From: an uncultured Mycoplasmatota bacterium
Lineage (GTDB): Bacteria; Bacillota_I; Bacilli_A; RF39; UBA660
Reading direction: 5' to 3'
Assembly (NCBI GenBank): GCA_946488855.1
Contig: CAMLWC010000006.1
Coordinates: forward strand, 1 to 46,436
DNA: 46,436 nt
Positions within the stretch are counted from its first letter, which is position 1, and every line of letters starts with the position of its first letter. The notes under the pieces are model-generated. The model saw only the letters and a list, made by a program, of their open reading frames with translations, made no database searches and was not told where the DNA came from. Both the position numbers and the translations under genes were made by a program. Positions 37,101 to 43,998 of this stretch are shown here, in pieces.

Positions 37101-37407
37101 ACATCTCACCTGCTATCTTATACATATTAGGTATCATCAAAAGTAGTCCTTGACTTGCTGTAAAAGTACTAGTTAAAACACCAGCTCTAAGTAACCCATG
37201 AACTAAACCACTAGCTCCTGCTTCACTTTGCATTTCAATTACCTTTACATTATCACCAAAAATATTAGTTAATCCTTTATTAGACCATTCATCCATATGT
37301 TCTGCCATTGGACTAGAAGGAGTAATTGGATATATACCAGCTGCTTCTGTAAATAAATAAGCTGCATTACTACAAGCTTCATTACCATCAATAATAACTT
37401 TTTTCAC
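34090..37407 (-). CDS. nifJ: Pyruvate:ferredoxin oxidoreductase
   Basis: PFOR oxidises pyruvate with CoA to acetyl-CoA and CO2 and passes electrons to ferredoxin or flavodoxin. The single-chain protein of about 1105 residues has the pyruvate domain 'GIYPITPSSPMAEH' near the start. Two [4Fe-4S] motifs follow ('CIKCNMCSFVCPHGVIRPY' and 'CTGCGLCIKSC'), then a further cluster/TPP region 'FSGACAGCGETPY'. TPP binding is at 'GGDGWAYDIGFSGIDH' with 'QVYSNTGGQ'. It is somewhat shorter than the usual 1170 but complete in motifs. The best start is GTG 37407, six bases after AGGTG; the track begins within the ribosome site. It probably feeds PduL. Confidence 0.97.
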   Translation of the reverse strand: MKKVIIDGNEACSNAAYLFTEAAGIYPITPSSPMAEHMDEWSNKGLTNIFGDNVKVIEMQSEAGASGLVHGLLRAGVLTSTFTASQGLLLMIPNMYKIAGEMLPCVMHVAARSLSTHALSILGDHQDIYATRATGFNMLASSNVSDANYLGAVAHLSAIESSLPFMHFFDGFRTSHELQKIDILESDDVKDLINYDKLNEFRSKAINPNNPKTYGTSESDDVYFQATEIRNKYYDNVPDIVNSYMEKINKITNSDYKPFNYYGNKEAKKVIVAMGSVCETIKEVIDDLKEYGLIEVHLYRPFSSKYFLNVLPDTVESIAVIDRTKEFNNEPLYLDVVNVLKDKNIKVVGGRYGLSSKNTTPSQIKAIYDMLDNPHHNFTIGITDDVTNLSLKETDYKLNNSLEMLVYGYGSDGMVSASKSLIKLVGKNTNKYVQGYFQYDSKKSGGVTNCHLRFSDNKIKSTYYVEDPSLIVVTKDTYLDDYEILNKIKENGTFILNTVKSEKEVIDFLPDDVKYIIKNRNIKFYIINAYELASKAGIKNKISTIMEVIILYLSNLLNDDIINQLKEDIKNRFGLKSEEIVKANIFTIDNAISYLKEVKLDGNYEYVKRPKYIDVYLAMRHRKGDELKVSSFESMPDGTFNAGTSKDEKRCISDFVPHWISSNCIKCNMCSFVCPHGVIRPYQLSDEEYLKAPDYIKERCVNNYIIGISVKDCTGCGLCIKSCMSKEKSLEFKELIDVEEEQKVFDYLSTNITCKENNLNNVKNTQFKQPKFEFSGACAGCGETPYIKLLTQLFGDSMIIANATGCSSIYGASAPSTPYTIPWASSLFEDNAEYGFGFLQADKINKQKIVNIMSKYKEFDEYINNINDYNITKKYYDSIDFNKYKELLPYKDYIVKRNIWTIGGDGWAYDIGFSGIDHVLASRENVKILVLDTQVYSNTGGQASKATPKGSVALFASSGKQTNKKDLAKMMMTYPDVYVAQVSLGANPMQLIKAFNEANSYNGPAIIIAYAPCISHGIKGGMVNSIDIEKEAVKCGYFPIFRRNPLTKFTLDCNPDFNLYEEFLTKQTRYTMLDKVNDDSNELLKLNKENAIKTYEYYKKLNDEV

Positions 37408-37424
37408 TTTGATCACCTTTATTA

Positions 37425-37433
37425 ATTATATCA
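37425..37433 (-). promoter_or_regulatory. Extended -10 of nifJ
   Basis: TGATATAAT lies 6 nt before the AGGTGATC ribosome site of nifJ. No good -35 is visible at 17 nt, as expected of an extended -10 promoter. Confidence 0.5.
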
Positions 37434-37438
37434 TAAAT

Positions 37439-37466
37439 TTGATTTTTTTTACTAAAATGCTATAAT
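37439..37466 (+). promoter_or_regulatory. Promoter of the 248-residue lipoprotein gene
   Basis: TTGATT, a 16-nt spacer and TGCTATAAT. The -10 ends 7 nt before GAGGTGAT, so the transcript should begin almost at the ribosome site. Confidence 0.6.
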
Positions 37467-37483
37467 ATTTCAGAGGTGATAAG

Positions 37484-38230
37484 ATGAAATTTAAAAAAAT
37501 TAACAATAAAAAAATAATATGTATTCTATTATCAGGATTTATCATTGTATCTATTTCTGGATGTTCTAAAACTGATTCCAGTTTAAATAAAACTTATGAA
37601 AAAAATAATGAAATTATAACTGAAACAAATAATACTGATGAAAATACAAAAGAAATAAATAATATAGATGAAATTCAAAATACTTCAAACAATAATTTAC
37701 AAAATAAAATAACATATTCTGATAATGATGAAATTGCTATTGAAACATTTAATAATGTAAATGATGAAATAGATAATTTATTAAATAGTGAAAAAATTGA
37801 AGATGTCAAAGAAACCGCTAAAGGAACATTTATAACAATTGTTGACTTTATATTTTACGATAGTGAAATAAATGGTGTAACATTTGATGAATTAACTGAT
37901 TCAGGTAAACAAAAAGTATTAGAAATAGCTAATAAAATAGATACAAAAATAGAAAATAAATTTCCTAATTACAAAGAAACAATTTCTGATAAAACAAAAA
38001 AAGCATTTAATAAAGCTAGTGAATTAATTAAAAAAGGCGCTAATAATTTAAATGATTTTTCTAAAGAAAAATTAGGAGAAGATAATTACAATGCTATCAT
38101 TGATGCTAAGGATGAATTTATAGATTATACCAAACAAGCAATTGAAATAATTGGTGATGTTGGTAGTAATATATTTAAAAGTGGTAAAGAATATATTAAA
38201 AATTGGTATGAAAATTTAAAAAGAGATTAA
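37484..38230 (+). CDS. Lipoprotein, Asn/Glu-rich, unknown function
   Basis: This 248-residue protein has a lipoprotein signal peptide ending 'VSISGC', a long disordered Asn/Thr/Glu linker (about 30-80), and a helical C-terminal domain (about 85-248). That domain has 'TFITIVDFIFYDSEINGVTFDEL' and amphipathic helices such as 'KKAFNKASELIKKGANNL'. It may be a surface-anchored helical protein; I do not recognise the family. GAGGTGATAAG precedes ATG. It is divergent from nifJ and ends in a bidirectional terminator shared with the diguanylate cyclase gene. Confidence 0.78.
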   Translation: MKFKKINNKKIICILLSGFIIVSISGCSKTDSSLNKTYEKNNEIITETNNTDENTKEINNIDEIQNTSNNNLQNKITYSDNDEIAIETFNNVNDEIDNLLNSEKIEDVKETAKGTFITIVDFIFYDSEINGVTFDELTDSGKQKVLEIANKIDTKIENKFPNYKETISDKTKKAFNKASELIKKGANNLNDFSKEKLGEDNYNAIIDAKDEFIDYTKQAIEIIGDVGSNIFKSGKEYIKNWYENLKRD

Positions 38231-38242
38231 TATCTCTTTTTA
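38218..38242. terminator. Bidirectional terminator
   Basis: AAAAAGAGAT-TAAT-ATCTCTTTTT, shared by the convergent lipoprotein and diguanylate cyclase genes. Confidence 0.85.
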
Positions 38243-38965
38243 TTTTGTAAAATTTTCTTCCATTTCTTTACTATATATTGCGCTATTATTTTTACCATTT
38301 CTTTTTACATAATATAATGCAACATCAGCATCTTTAATCGTTTCAGTAATTCTTTTACTACCATCATAAATAGAAATACCTGCTGAAAATGATAAATTTA
38401 AATTCTTACTCTTACTATTAAATTCTTGATTTATTTTATCAATTCTTTTTTTCACTGATTCAATATTATCTGTATCAAATATAATTAAAAATTCTTCTCC
38501 ACCATAACGACCTGCAAAATCTTTATCACGTATATTGCTTCTAACAATACTTCCTAATAAATTTAATACTTGGTCACCTACTGGATGCCCATAATTATCA
38601 TTTACTTTTTTAAAATCATCTATATCACATAAAACAAAAATACTAGTTTTTCTTAATTTAGAAATATAATCTTCTAAATCCTCTCTAGTTGCTAAACCTG
38701 TTATTTTATCTTTTTTTAAAGCTAAAACAAATTCAATATATTTTGTAATATCTTCTAAATATTCAATTTTATATTCTATACCATCGATTACAATTGTTTT
38801 TGTTTTTTTCTTATAATAATTGTTTTCAAACTGAAAAGTATCTTCATAAATTTTATTTACTGTTAATTTTTTATATTCTTCACTATATACAAATTCATTA
38901 TCAAAAGATATTTTATATTCCCACCCAAATTTAGTTAATAATTCTTTTACATTTTCTAAAGACAA
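38240..38965 (-). CDS. Diguanylate cyclase (GGDEF domain)
   Basis: This protein of about 241 residues has an N-terminal region of about 85 residues without a recognised sensor domain. The GGDEF domain follows from 'DKITGLATREDLEDYI'. The active site is intact ('RYGGEEFLIIFD'), with 'LCDIDDFKKVNDNYGHPVGD' for metal and GTP binding. The RxxD inhibitory site (RDKD) lies exactly five residues before GGEEF, so it should make c-di-GMP and be feedback-inhibited. The start is probably TTG 38965, six bases after AGAGGTG. c-di-GMP commonly controls pili and surface attachment, which may connect it to the pilin-like genes (inference). Confidence 0.92.
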   Translation of the reverse strand: MSLENVKELLTKFGWEYKISFDNEFVYSEEYKKLTVNKIYEDTFQFENNYYKKKTKTIVIDGIEYKIEYLEDITKYIEFVLALKKDKITGLATREDLEDYISKLRKTSIFVLCDIDDFKKVNDNYGHPVGDQVLNLLGSIVRSNIRDKDFAGRYGGEEFLIIFDTDNIESVKKRIDKINQEFNSKSKNLNLSFSAGISIYDGSKRITETIKDADVALYYVKRNGKNNSAIYSKEMEENFTK

Positions 38966-39015
38966 AATAATCACCTCTACAAAGATTATAAATTATTATA
39001 AAAAAAAAGTCAAAA

Positions 39016-39561
39016 TCATAATATTTCAACTTCTTCATTATTTTTTAATAAAAATGCATTAGCATCATCAGTATCCAAATGAATTTCAAAATAAGCTTCT
39101 TCACTAGTTTTAACGTTAACTTCAATAATTCCAGGTTTAATACCATCTATTTTAACTAATATTTTATCAGGTATATTATATTTTTCTTTATCTTTGTAAG
39201 TTATGTGTAAATGTCTATCAGCTATAATACATCCATTTGTTTTAATACTTCCATTTGGCCCTATTATAGTAACAACTTCACTATTATCTAAATCGCCAGA
39301 TGTTCTAACAGGTGGATTTAATCCTAATTTATATGCATCCGTTTTAGAAATTTCAATTTGAGTATAATTCCTAACTGGTCCTAAAACTCTTACATTATTA
39401 ATTTCTGATTTATCAGTTTTAATAGTTACAACTTCATTACAAGCAAATTGGCCAGGTTGATTTATTTCATTTTTAATAGTTAAATCTTTACCAAATAAAA
39501 TATCTAAATCGCTTTGTTTTAAATGAACATGGCGATTTGAAATTCCTACTTTTACCTTCAT
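39016..39561 (-). CDS. pduL: Phosphate propanoyltransferase/phosphotransacetylase PduL
   Basis: PduL interconverts acyl-CoA and acyl phosphate. The 181-residue protein shows the two-barrel PduL pattern: 'VGISNRHVHLKQSDL' with zinc-binding His, 'VLGPVRNYTQIEISKTDAYKLG', 'PPVRTSGDLDNSE', then 'IADRHLHIT'. It lacks the N-terminal extension used to target microcompartments and no such shell genes are nearby. It therefore probably replaces Pta in making acetyl phosphate from PFOR-derived acetyl-CoA. ATG follows GGTGATTAAAT. An extended -10 TGATATAAT lies 6 nt further upstream. Confidence 0.94.
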   Translation of the reverse strand: MKVKVGISNRHVHLKQSDLDILFGKDLTIKNEINQPGQFACNEVVTIKTDKSEINNVRVLGPVRNYTQIEISKTDAYKLGLNPPVRTSGDLDNSEVVTIIGPNGSIKTNGCIIADRHLHITYKDKEKYNIPDKILVKIDGIKPGIIEVNVKTSEEAYFEIHLDTDDANAFLLKNNEEVEIL

Positions 39562-39633
39562 ATTTAATCACCTTAACAATTATATCATATTTTTAATAAA
39601 TATTAATATATTTTATTATGAAAGGAGATTATT

Positions 39634-39978
39634 ATGAATTATTACAATCAATATAATGGGCAACCAATGTATGTCAAACCTACACCTCCAGGAAATACAA
39701 ATTATCAACAAATGGCACTTCCTGCTGAACAATCATATATTGAAAACATATTAAGATTAAATAAAGGAAAGAAAGTTAGAGTTCATCAAACATTTCCAGA
39801 TTCTAACGAATGGCGAGATTTAGAATTTACTGGGATTATTGAACAATCCGGAAGAGATCATATTATATTAAGTGATCCCACTAATGGTGTATGGGAGATG
39901 TTATTAATGATATATGTTGATTATATATCTTTTGATGAACCAATCAATTATGATCCAGATTTTTATCCAAGTAATTGA
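39634..39978 (+). CDS. gerQ: Spore coat protein GerQ
   Basis: GerQ is a coat protein that in Bacillus is cross-linked by transglutaminase and needed for localisation of the cortex-lytic enzyme CwlJ. The 114-residue protein has a Tyr/Gln/Pro-rich start ('MNYYNQYNGQPMYVKP') and the conserved GerQ core 'EQSYIENILRLNKGKKV', 'GIIEQSGRDHIILSDP', 'IYVDYISFDEPI'. The lysines near the start of the core are candidate cross-link sites. AAAGGAG precedes ATG. It is divergent from pduL. With yabP and yabQ it indicates a spore-forming ancestry or capacity. Confidence 0.93.
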   Translation: MNYYNQYNGQPMYVKPTPPGNTNYQQMALPAEQSYIENILRLNKGKKVRVHQTFPDSNEWRDLEFTGIIEQSGRDHIILSDPTNGVWEMLLMIYVDYISFDEPINYDPDFYPSN

Positions 39979-40003
39979 TATTTAACAAAAAATTTGTTAT
40001 AAT
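39975..40003 (+). promoter_or_regulatory. Promoter of lemA
   Basis: TTGATA, a 17-nt spacer and TATAAT preceded by TGT (extended -10). The -35 overlaps the gerQ stop codon and the -10 ends 6 nt before GGTGA. Confidence 0.6.
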
Positions 40004-40020
40004 AAATACGGTGAATGTAG

Positions 40021-40566
40021 ATGAGTGTATTTTTTATAACATTAATAATGATTATTTTTATTTGTTTAATACTAGTTTGGTATGTAAATACCTATAATAA
40101 ATTTCAAAGTTTTATTATAAGAATAAATGAAGTAGAAGCAAATATTGATACAACTTTAAGAAAAAGATTCGATTTATTAAATAAATCTATAAGTATAATT
40201 AAGGGTAATATTAAAACAGAAGAAGATGTTTTAGGATTAATAGTCAAATTAAGAAGTCGAAAACTATCTAATTTTGATTTAGACCGACAATTATATGAAG
40301 CTATTAATGAATTTAATTATTATAAGGATAATTATCCAGAATTAAGTGAAAGTGATGCTTTACTTAAAATAGATATTTCATTAAATGAAAGTGAACATGA
40401 AATAACAGCTTTAAGAAAATATTATAATGATATAATTACCGATTATAATAAATTAGTTAGAAAATTTCCAAGTAATTTAGTAGCTATGATTTCAAAATAT
40501 AAAGAAAAAACGTATTATGATGGTAAAAATATGAATGATGATATTACAAATGATTTTAAATTATAA
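40021..40566 (+). CDS. lemA: LemA family protein
   Basis: This 181-residue protein has one N-terminal membrane helix (about 3-24) and a long helical bundle on the cytoplasmic side. LemA hallmarks are 'YNKFQSFIIRINEVEANIDTTLRKRFDLL', 'YPELSESDALLKI' and 'ALRKYYNDIITDYNKLVRKFPSNLVA'. Its biochemical role is unsettled, with links to membrane stress and envelope assembly. It has its own promoter overlapping the end of gerQ and shares a bidirectional terminator with divIC. Confidence 0.92.
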   Translation: MSVFFITLIMIIFICLILVWYVNTYNKFQSFIIRINEVEANIDTTLRKRFDLLNKSISIIKGNIKTEEDVLGLIVKLRSRKLSNFDLDRQLYEAINEFNYYKDNYPELSESDALLKIDISLNESEHEITALRKYYNDIITDYNKLVRKFPSNLVAMISKYKEKTYYDGKNMNDDITNDFKL

Positions 40567-40594
40567 AAAGAGAAATTATTTTTTCTCTTTTTTC
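40565..40594. terminator. Bidirectional terminator between lemA and divIC
   Basis: AAAAGAGAAA-TTATT-TTTCTCTTTT with A and T runs on either side, located between two convergent stop codons. Confidence 0.85.
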
Positions 40595-40983
40595 TTTAAT
40601 CTAAATATTACTATTAAAAATAAGAATATTCCAACTCCAATTATTAAATAATAATTATTGTTATTTGAAACACTATTAACAACTGGTGTTGTATCATTTA
40701 TTTTTAAAACATATTCTCCATCTTCTGAATATAAATAATTTTCTTTAGCATATCTTGCAACATATTCAGGATCATTTAATTTTTGAATTTCAACTTTTAA
40801 ATTTACTTTTTTATCTTGCAAAGAAACTAATTGATTTTTCAAATTATTTTCTTCGTTTTTTAAAGAAATATAACTATAAGTATATCCAATTAAAGTTACA
40901 AAAAAATAACCTATTGCAATAATAGAAAGAATACCGAATATTAATAATCTTCTTTTTGACTTTTTTGAAACTTTCTTCTTCAT
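40576..40983 (-). CDS. divIC: Septum formation initiator DivIC/FtsB
   Basis: This 135-residue bitopic protein has a basic N-terminus (KKKVSKKSKRR), one membrane helix (about 14-35), and an extracellular coiled coil with 'NEENNLKNQLVSLQDKKVNLKVEI'. The conserved 'LNDPEYVARYAKENYLYSEDGEYVLKI' of DivIC follows. A second hydrophobic segment (about 107-125) near the C-terminus is unusual. DivIC forms the FtsL-DivIB-DivIC complex at the division septum. It follows yabQ, as in Bacillus, but a -10 (TGATATAAT) and AGGAGG in the 18-nt gap suggest it also has its own promoter. Confidence 0.92.
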   Translation of the reverse strand: MKKKVSKKSKRRLLIFGILSIIAIGYFFVTLIGYTYSYISLKNEENNLKNQLVSLQDKKVNLKVEIQKLNDPEYVARYAKENYLYSEDGEYVLKINDTTPVVNSVSNNNNYYLIIGVGIFLFLIVIFRLKKKEKK

Positions 40984-41006
40984 ACCTATCCTCCTAAAAG
41001 ATTATA

Positions 41007-41288
41007 TCACTTTTTTTTAAATAATACAATTTGTTTTAGAAGTTTTTTCATAATAATATGTAAAATAAAACCTATTAAAAAAGAAATAACATAATAAGGA
41101 TGAATAATAGCATTATTTATTTTTAATAATGTCAAAAAATAAACAAAAGTAAAAATAAGAACAAATATTAAAGATAATATTATATTAAAAACTTTTTGTT
41201 TATAAATTAAGTCAATCAAAAAGGAAAATATAGTTCCAAATAAAATTGATATTAAAAAAGTTTTAATTTGTATATCTAATGTCATCAT
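41007..41288 (-). CDS. yabQ: Spore cortex protein YabQ-like
   Basis: This 93-residue protein has three predicted membrane helices (about 8-27, 31-52, 62-83) and a basic tail 'MKKLLKQIVLFKKK'. The sequence itself is weakly conserved. The call rests on topology, the 'FSFLIDLIYK' segment and its place between yabP and divIC, the order in Bacillus. In Bacillus YabQ is a membrane protein of the forespore needed for cortex formation. Its ATG overlaps the yabP stop (ATGA), showing tight coupling. Confidence 0.82.
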   Translation of the reverse strand: MMTLDIQIKTFLISILFGTIFSFLIDLIYKQKVFNIILSLIFVLIFTFVYFLTLLKINNAIIHPYYVISFLIGFILHIIMKKLLKQIVLFKKK

Positions 41289-41563
41289 TTAAATAATTTA
41301 CTAAAAACCCCTTCTTCTTTTTTTATACTATCATAGGTTAAACTATTTATAGTTCCTTTTATTGACACAGTACCTTGATAAGTATCTAATTTAATTATTT
41401 CTAATTCAGTTCCTTTTATTATAATATTACCCATTGTAGTTTCTAATAAAAATTCTTCATTATCAAAGCTTTCTATTTTTTTCACACCACTTATAATTAT
41501 ATTTTTTCTTTCATTTATTGTTACATTATGGTTTAAGTTATTTAATGAATCTATCTTGTCCAT
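41285..41563 (-). CDS. yabP: Sporulation protein YabP
   Basis: This 92-residue soluble beta-rich protein matches the YabP family in 'NHNVTINERKNIIISGVKKIESFDNEEFLLET' and 'GNIIIKGTELEI.KLDTYQGTVSIKG'. In Bacillus YabP is made in the mother cell and acts with YabQ at the spore cortex step. Here it lies directly downstream of mraY, after the mraY terminator. It has its own AGGAGG ribosome site and a TATATT just upstream, so the yabP-yabQ pair may be expressed apart from the cell-wall genes. Confidence 0.93.
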   Translation of the reverse strand: MDKIDSLNNLNHNVTINERKNIIISGVKKIESFDNEEFLLETTMGNIIIKGTELEIIKLDTYQGTVSIKGTINSLTYDSIKKEEGVFSKLFK

Positions 41564-41590
41564 AGATATCCTCCTTTATTAATATATATG

Positions 41591-41618
41591 AAAAAAATAT
41601 AACTTTTATGTTATATTT
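41591..41618 (-). terminator. Terminator of the murE-mraY operon
   Basis: AATATAAC and GTTATATT form a stem followed by TTTTTTT on the minus strand, touching the mraY stop codon. Confidence 0.75.
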
Positions 41619-42607
41619 TAAATCCAAACTCCCCATAATATAGCAATAGCTGCTAATACAATTCCAAAAAACCAAAATGTTTTAACTATATCTAATTCAT
41701 GCCATCCTAATTTTTCAAAATGATGATGCAAAGGAGTCATTAAAAATAATCTTTTCCCCATAAATCTAACTGATAATCTTTGAATAATACAAACTAGTGT
41801 TTCTACTACGAATACACCTGCTACTACAATTAAAGTTAATTCATGACTTGATACTATTGATACAGCAGCTAAAGTTCCACCTAACGCTAAAGATCCTGTA
41901 TCTCCCATAAATACTTTAGCAGGATAGGTATTAAAGAAACAAAAGGCTATTAAAGCTCCTACTAATATAAAACAAAATACTCCAATATCTTCATTTCCTT
42001 CTATTCCTAAAGAAGCCCAAGCTATCATACCAAAAGCTAAGAACGCAATTGCAGATAAGCCACCTGCTAAACCATCTAATCCATCAGTTAAATTAACAGC
42101 ATTAGTGGTAGCTACTAACATAAGTAATATTAACAACCAATAAAAATTACCTAAAGGAATAGTTAAATTAAATGTATATATTTCTAATACAGGTTCTCTA
42201 CCACCAGCTCTAAATAAAATAAAAAATATAAACGCTATTAATATTTGCCCTATTAATTTTTGTATCTCACTTAAACCAATATTGTTATGCCTTTTAATAA
42301 TTAAATAATCATCAATAAATCCTAATAAAGCATAAGCTAAAAATACAAATAACACTATTCCTAAATTATAAGTCATTTCTAATTTATTCAATAATAACAA
42401 TATAATAACTGATAGTATAGTTGGTATTATAAATATTAAACCTCCCATTGTAGGAGTTCCTTCTTTACCTTTATGTTTTGTTAAAAATATACTTACTGAT
42501 TGTTTGATATTCATTTTTTTAAGTATAGGTATTAAAAATACTCCAAACATAATTGATAATATAAAACCTATCATGAATGCTAGTACAGCCTTTGCTAAAA
42601 TTAACAC
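41618..42607 (-). CDS. mraY: Phospho-N-acetylmuramoyl-pentapeptide transferase MraY
   Basis: MraY attaches phospho-MurNAc-pentapeptide to undecaprenyl phosphate, forming lipid I at the inner face of the membrane. The 329-residue protein has about ten helices and the family motifs 'GTPTMGGLIFI', 'GFIDDYLI', 'NAVNLTDGLDGLAGG', 'FMGDTGSLALGG' and 'MTPLHHHFEKLGWHE'. All catalytic Asp and His motifs are present. The start codon is GTG at 42607 with GGAGAT eight bases upstream. It lies 14 nt after murE and ends in a terminator. Confidence 0.97.
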   Translation of the reverse strand: MLILAKAVLAFMIGFILSIMFGVFLIPILKKMNIKQSVSIFLTKHKGKEGTPTMGGLIFIIPTILSVIILLLLNKLEMTYNLGIVLFVFLAYALLGFIDDYLIIKRHNNIGLSEIQKLIGQILIAFIFFILFRAGGREPVLEIYTFNLTIPLGNFYWLLILLMLVATTNAVNLTDGLDGLAGGLSAIAFLAFGMIAWASLGIEGNEDIGVFCFILVGALIAFCFFNTYPAKVFMGDTGSLALGGTLAAVSIVSSHELTLIVVAGVFVVETLVCIIQRLSVRFMGKRLFLMTPLHHHFEKLGWHELDIVKTFWFFGIVLAAIAILWGVWI

Positions 42608-42621
42608 ATAATCATCTCCAC

Positions 42622-43926
42622 TTATATATTTTTTATTACTGTTTCTTTATCATCAAAGTGATGTTTTACTCCATTTATAATTTGATAATTTTCATGTCCT
42701 TTTCCCAGTACTAATAGTATATCATTTTTATCAAGCATTTGTATACCCTTTATGATAGCTTTTTCCCTATTTAAAATAATTTCATAATTAAATTTGTCAA
42801 GATTATGTAACATATCACTAATAATATTATTAGGATTTTCATTTCTCGGATTATCATTTGTAAATATAACATAATCACTACTAGAACATGCTATATTACT
42901 CATAATTGGTCTTTTAAAACTATCTCTATCGCCTCCACAACCTATTATAGTTATTATTTTATTATGTTTTAACTCTTTAACTGAATTTATTATCTTACTT
43001 ACTGCATCAGGAGTATGAGCATAATCAATTATAATTAAATTTTCATCCTTATTTACAATATCCATTCTTCCAGGAGGACAAGTTAAATCTTCTACTACTT
43101 TAGTATCTAATTTTAATTCACTTAATAATGCTATAACAACTAACAAATTATATATATTATGTTTCCCAATTAAATTAGTTTTATAAGTTTTATCATTAAC
43201 TTTAAATGTTCTATTATTTAAATCAATATCTGATAATTTATAATTACCATTTAACCCATAAGTTATTGTGTTATTTCTAATAAAATAATCTTTATATTCA
43301 TCATCACTATTTACTAGAGTTTTAATAGTAACTTTATCAAATAATTTTTGTTTTGCTTTAATATAATTTTCAATTGTCTTGTGATAATCTAAATGATCCA
43401 TAGTTAAATTAGAAAAAATACCATATTTAAATTCTAGTTTATCTAATCTATGCATATCTAAAGCATGACTGCTACATTCCATTACTACATACTCAATATC
43501 ATTATTAACACATTCTAATAATAACTCATATATTTCTAAAATATCTGGGGTAGTATTATTTAAAGATTTTATTTTTTTATCTAAATAAAAACCAATTGTT
43601 CCAATATAGGCACACTTAATGCCTAATTTATTTAATGCTTGATAAATTAAAAAGCAAGTTGTTGTTTTACCATTAGTTCCTGTCATACCAATTAGTTTTA
43701 AATTTTTAATTTTGTCATAATAATTATCATATAAATATTCAACTAAAAATTTATGAGTATCAGCTACTTTTATAGTTTCAACATCATAATTTCCTTCTTC
43801 AATGACTACTTTACTAGCACCATTTTTAATGGCATCCAGCACATATTTATGGCCATCATTTACTTTTTTTAAAGCAACAAAAATATCTCCTTTTACTACT
43901 TTCCTTGAATCATCTTTTATATTCAT
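42622..43926 (-). CDS. murE: UDP-MurNAc-tripeptide synthetase MurE
   Basis: MurE adds the third amino acid to UDP-MurNAc-L-Ala-D-Glu. This protein of about 434 residues has the N-terminal domain, the ATP-binding 'LIGMTGTNGKTTTCFLI' (about residue 100), 'MECSSHALDMHRLD', 'DHLDYHKTIENYIKAKQKLF' and 'YAHTPDAV'. The substrate motif 'DNPRNENP' matches meso-diaminopimelate-adding rather than lysine-adding enzymes. ATG 43926 follows GAGGTG with 7-nt spacing; the track start lies in a hairpin that precedes the gene and covers part of that ribosome site. It forms an operon with mraY. Confidence 0.95.
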   Translation of the reverse strand: MNIKDDSRKVVKGDIFVALKKVNDGHKYVLDAIKNGASKVVIEEGNYDVETIKVADTHKFLVEYLYDNYYDKIKNLKLIGMTGTNGKTTTCFLIYQALNKLGIKCAYIGTIGFYLDKKIKSLNNTTPDILEIYELLLECVNNDIEYVVMECSSHALDMHRLDKLEFKYGIFSNLTMDHLDYHKTIENYIKAKQKLFDKVTIKTLVNSDDEYKDYFIRNNTITYGLNGNYKLSDIDLNNRTFKVNDKTYKTNLIGKHNIYNLLVVIALLSELKLDTKVVEDLTCPPGRMDIVNKDENLIIIDYAHTPDAVSKIINSVKELKHNKIITIIGCGGDRDSFKRPIMSNIACSSSDYVIFTNDNPRNENPNNIISDMLHNLDKFNYEIILNREKAIIKGIQMLDKNDILLVLGKGHENYQIINGVKHHFDDKETVIKNI

Positions 43927-43936
43927 AAAAAAACAC

Positions 43937-43954
43937 CTCATAATATTTTATGAG
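43937..43954 (-). promoter_or_regulatory. Hairpin overlapping the murE ribosome site
   Basis: CTCATAA-AATA-TTATGAG forms a 7-bp stem whose 3' arm contains the first bases of the GAGGTG Shine-Dalgarno, followed by TGTTTTTTT. It may be the terminator of the upstream surface-protein gene, a translation-repressing hairpin, or both. Confidence 0.5.
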
Positions 43955-43998
43955 AATGTTTTAATTAATTTACTTTCATTTTTATTAAAATTATTACA

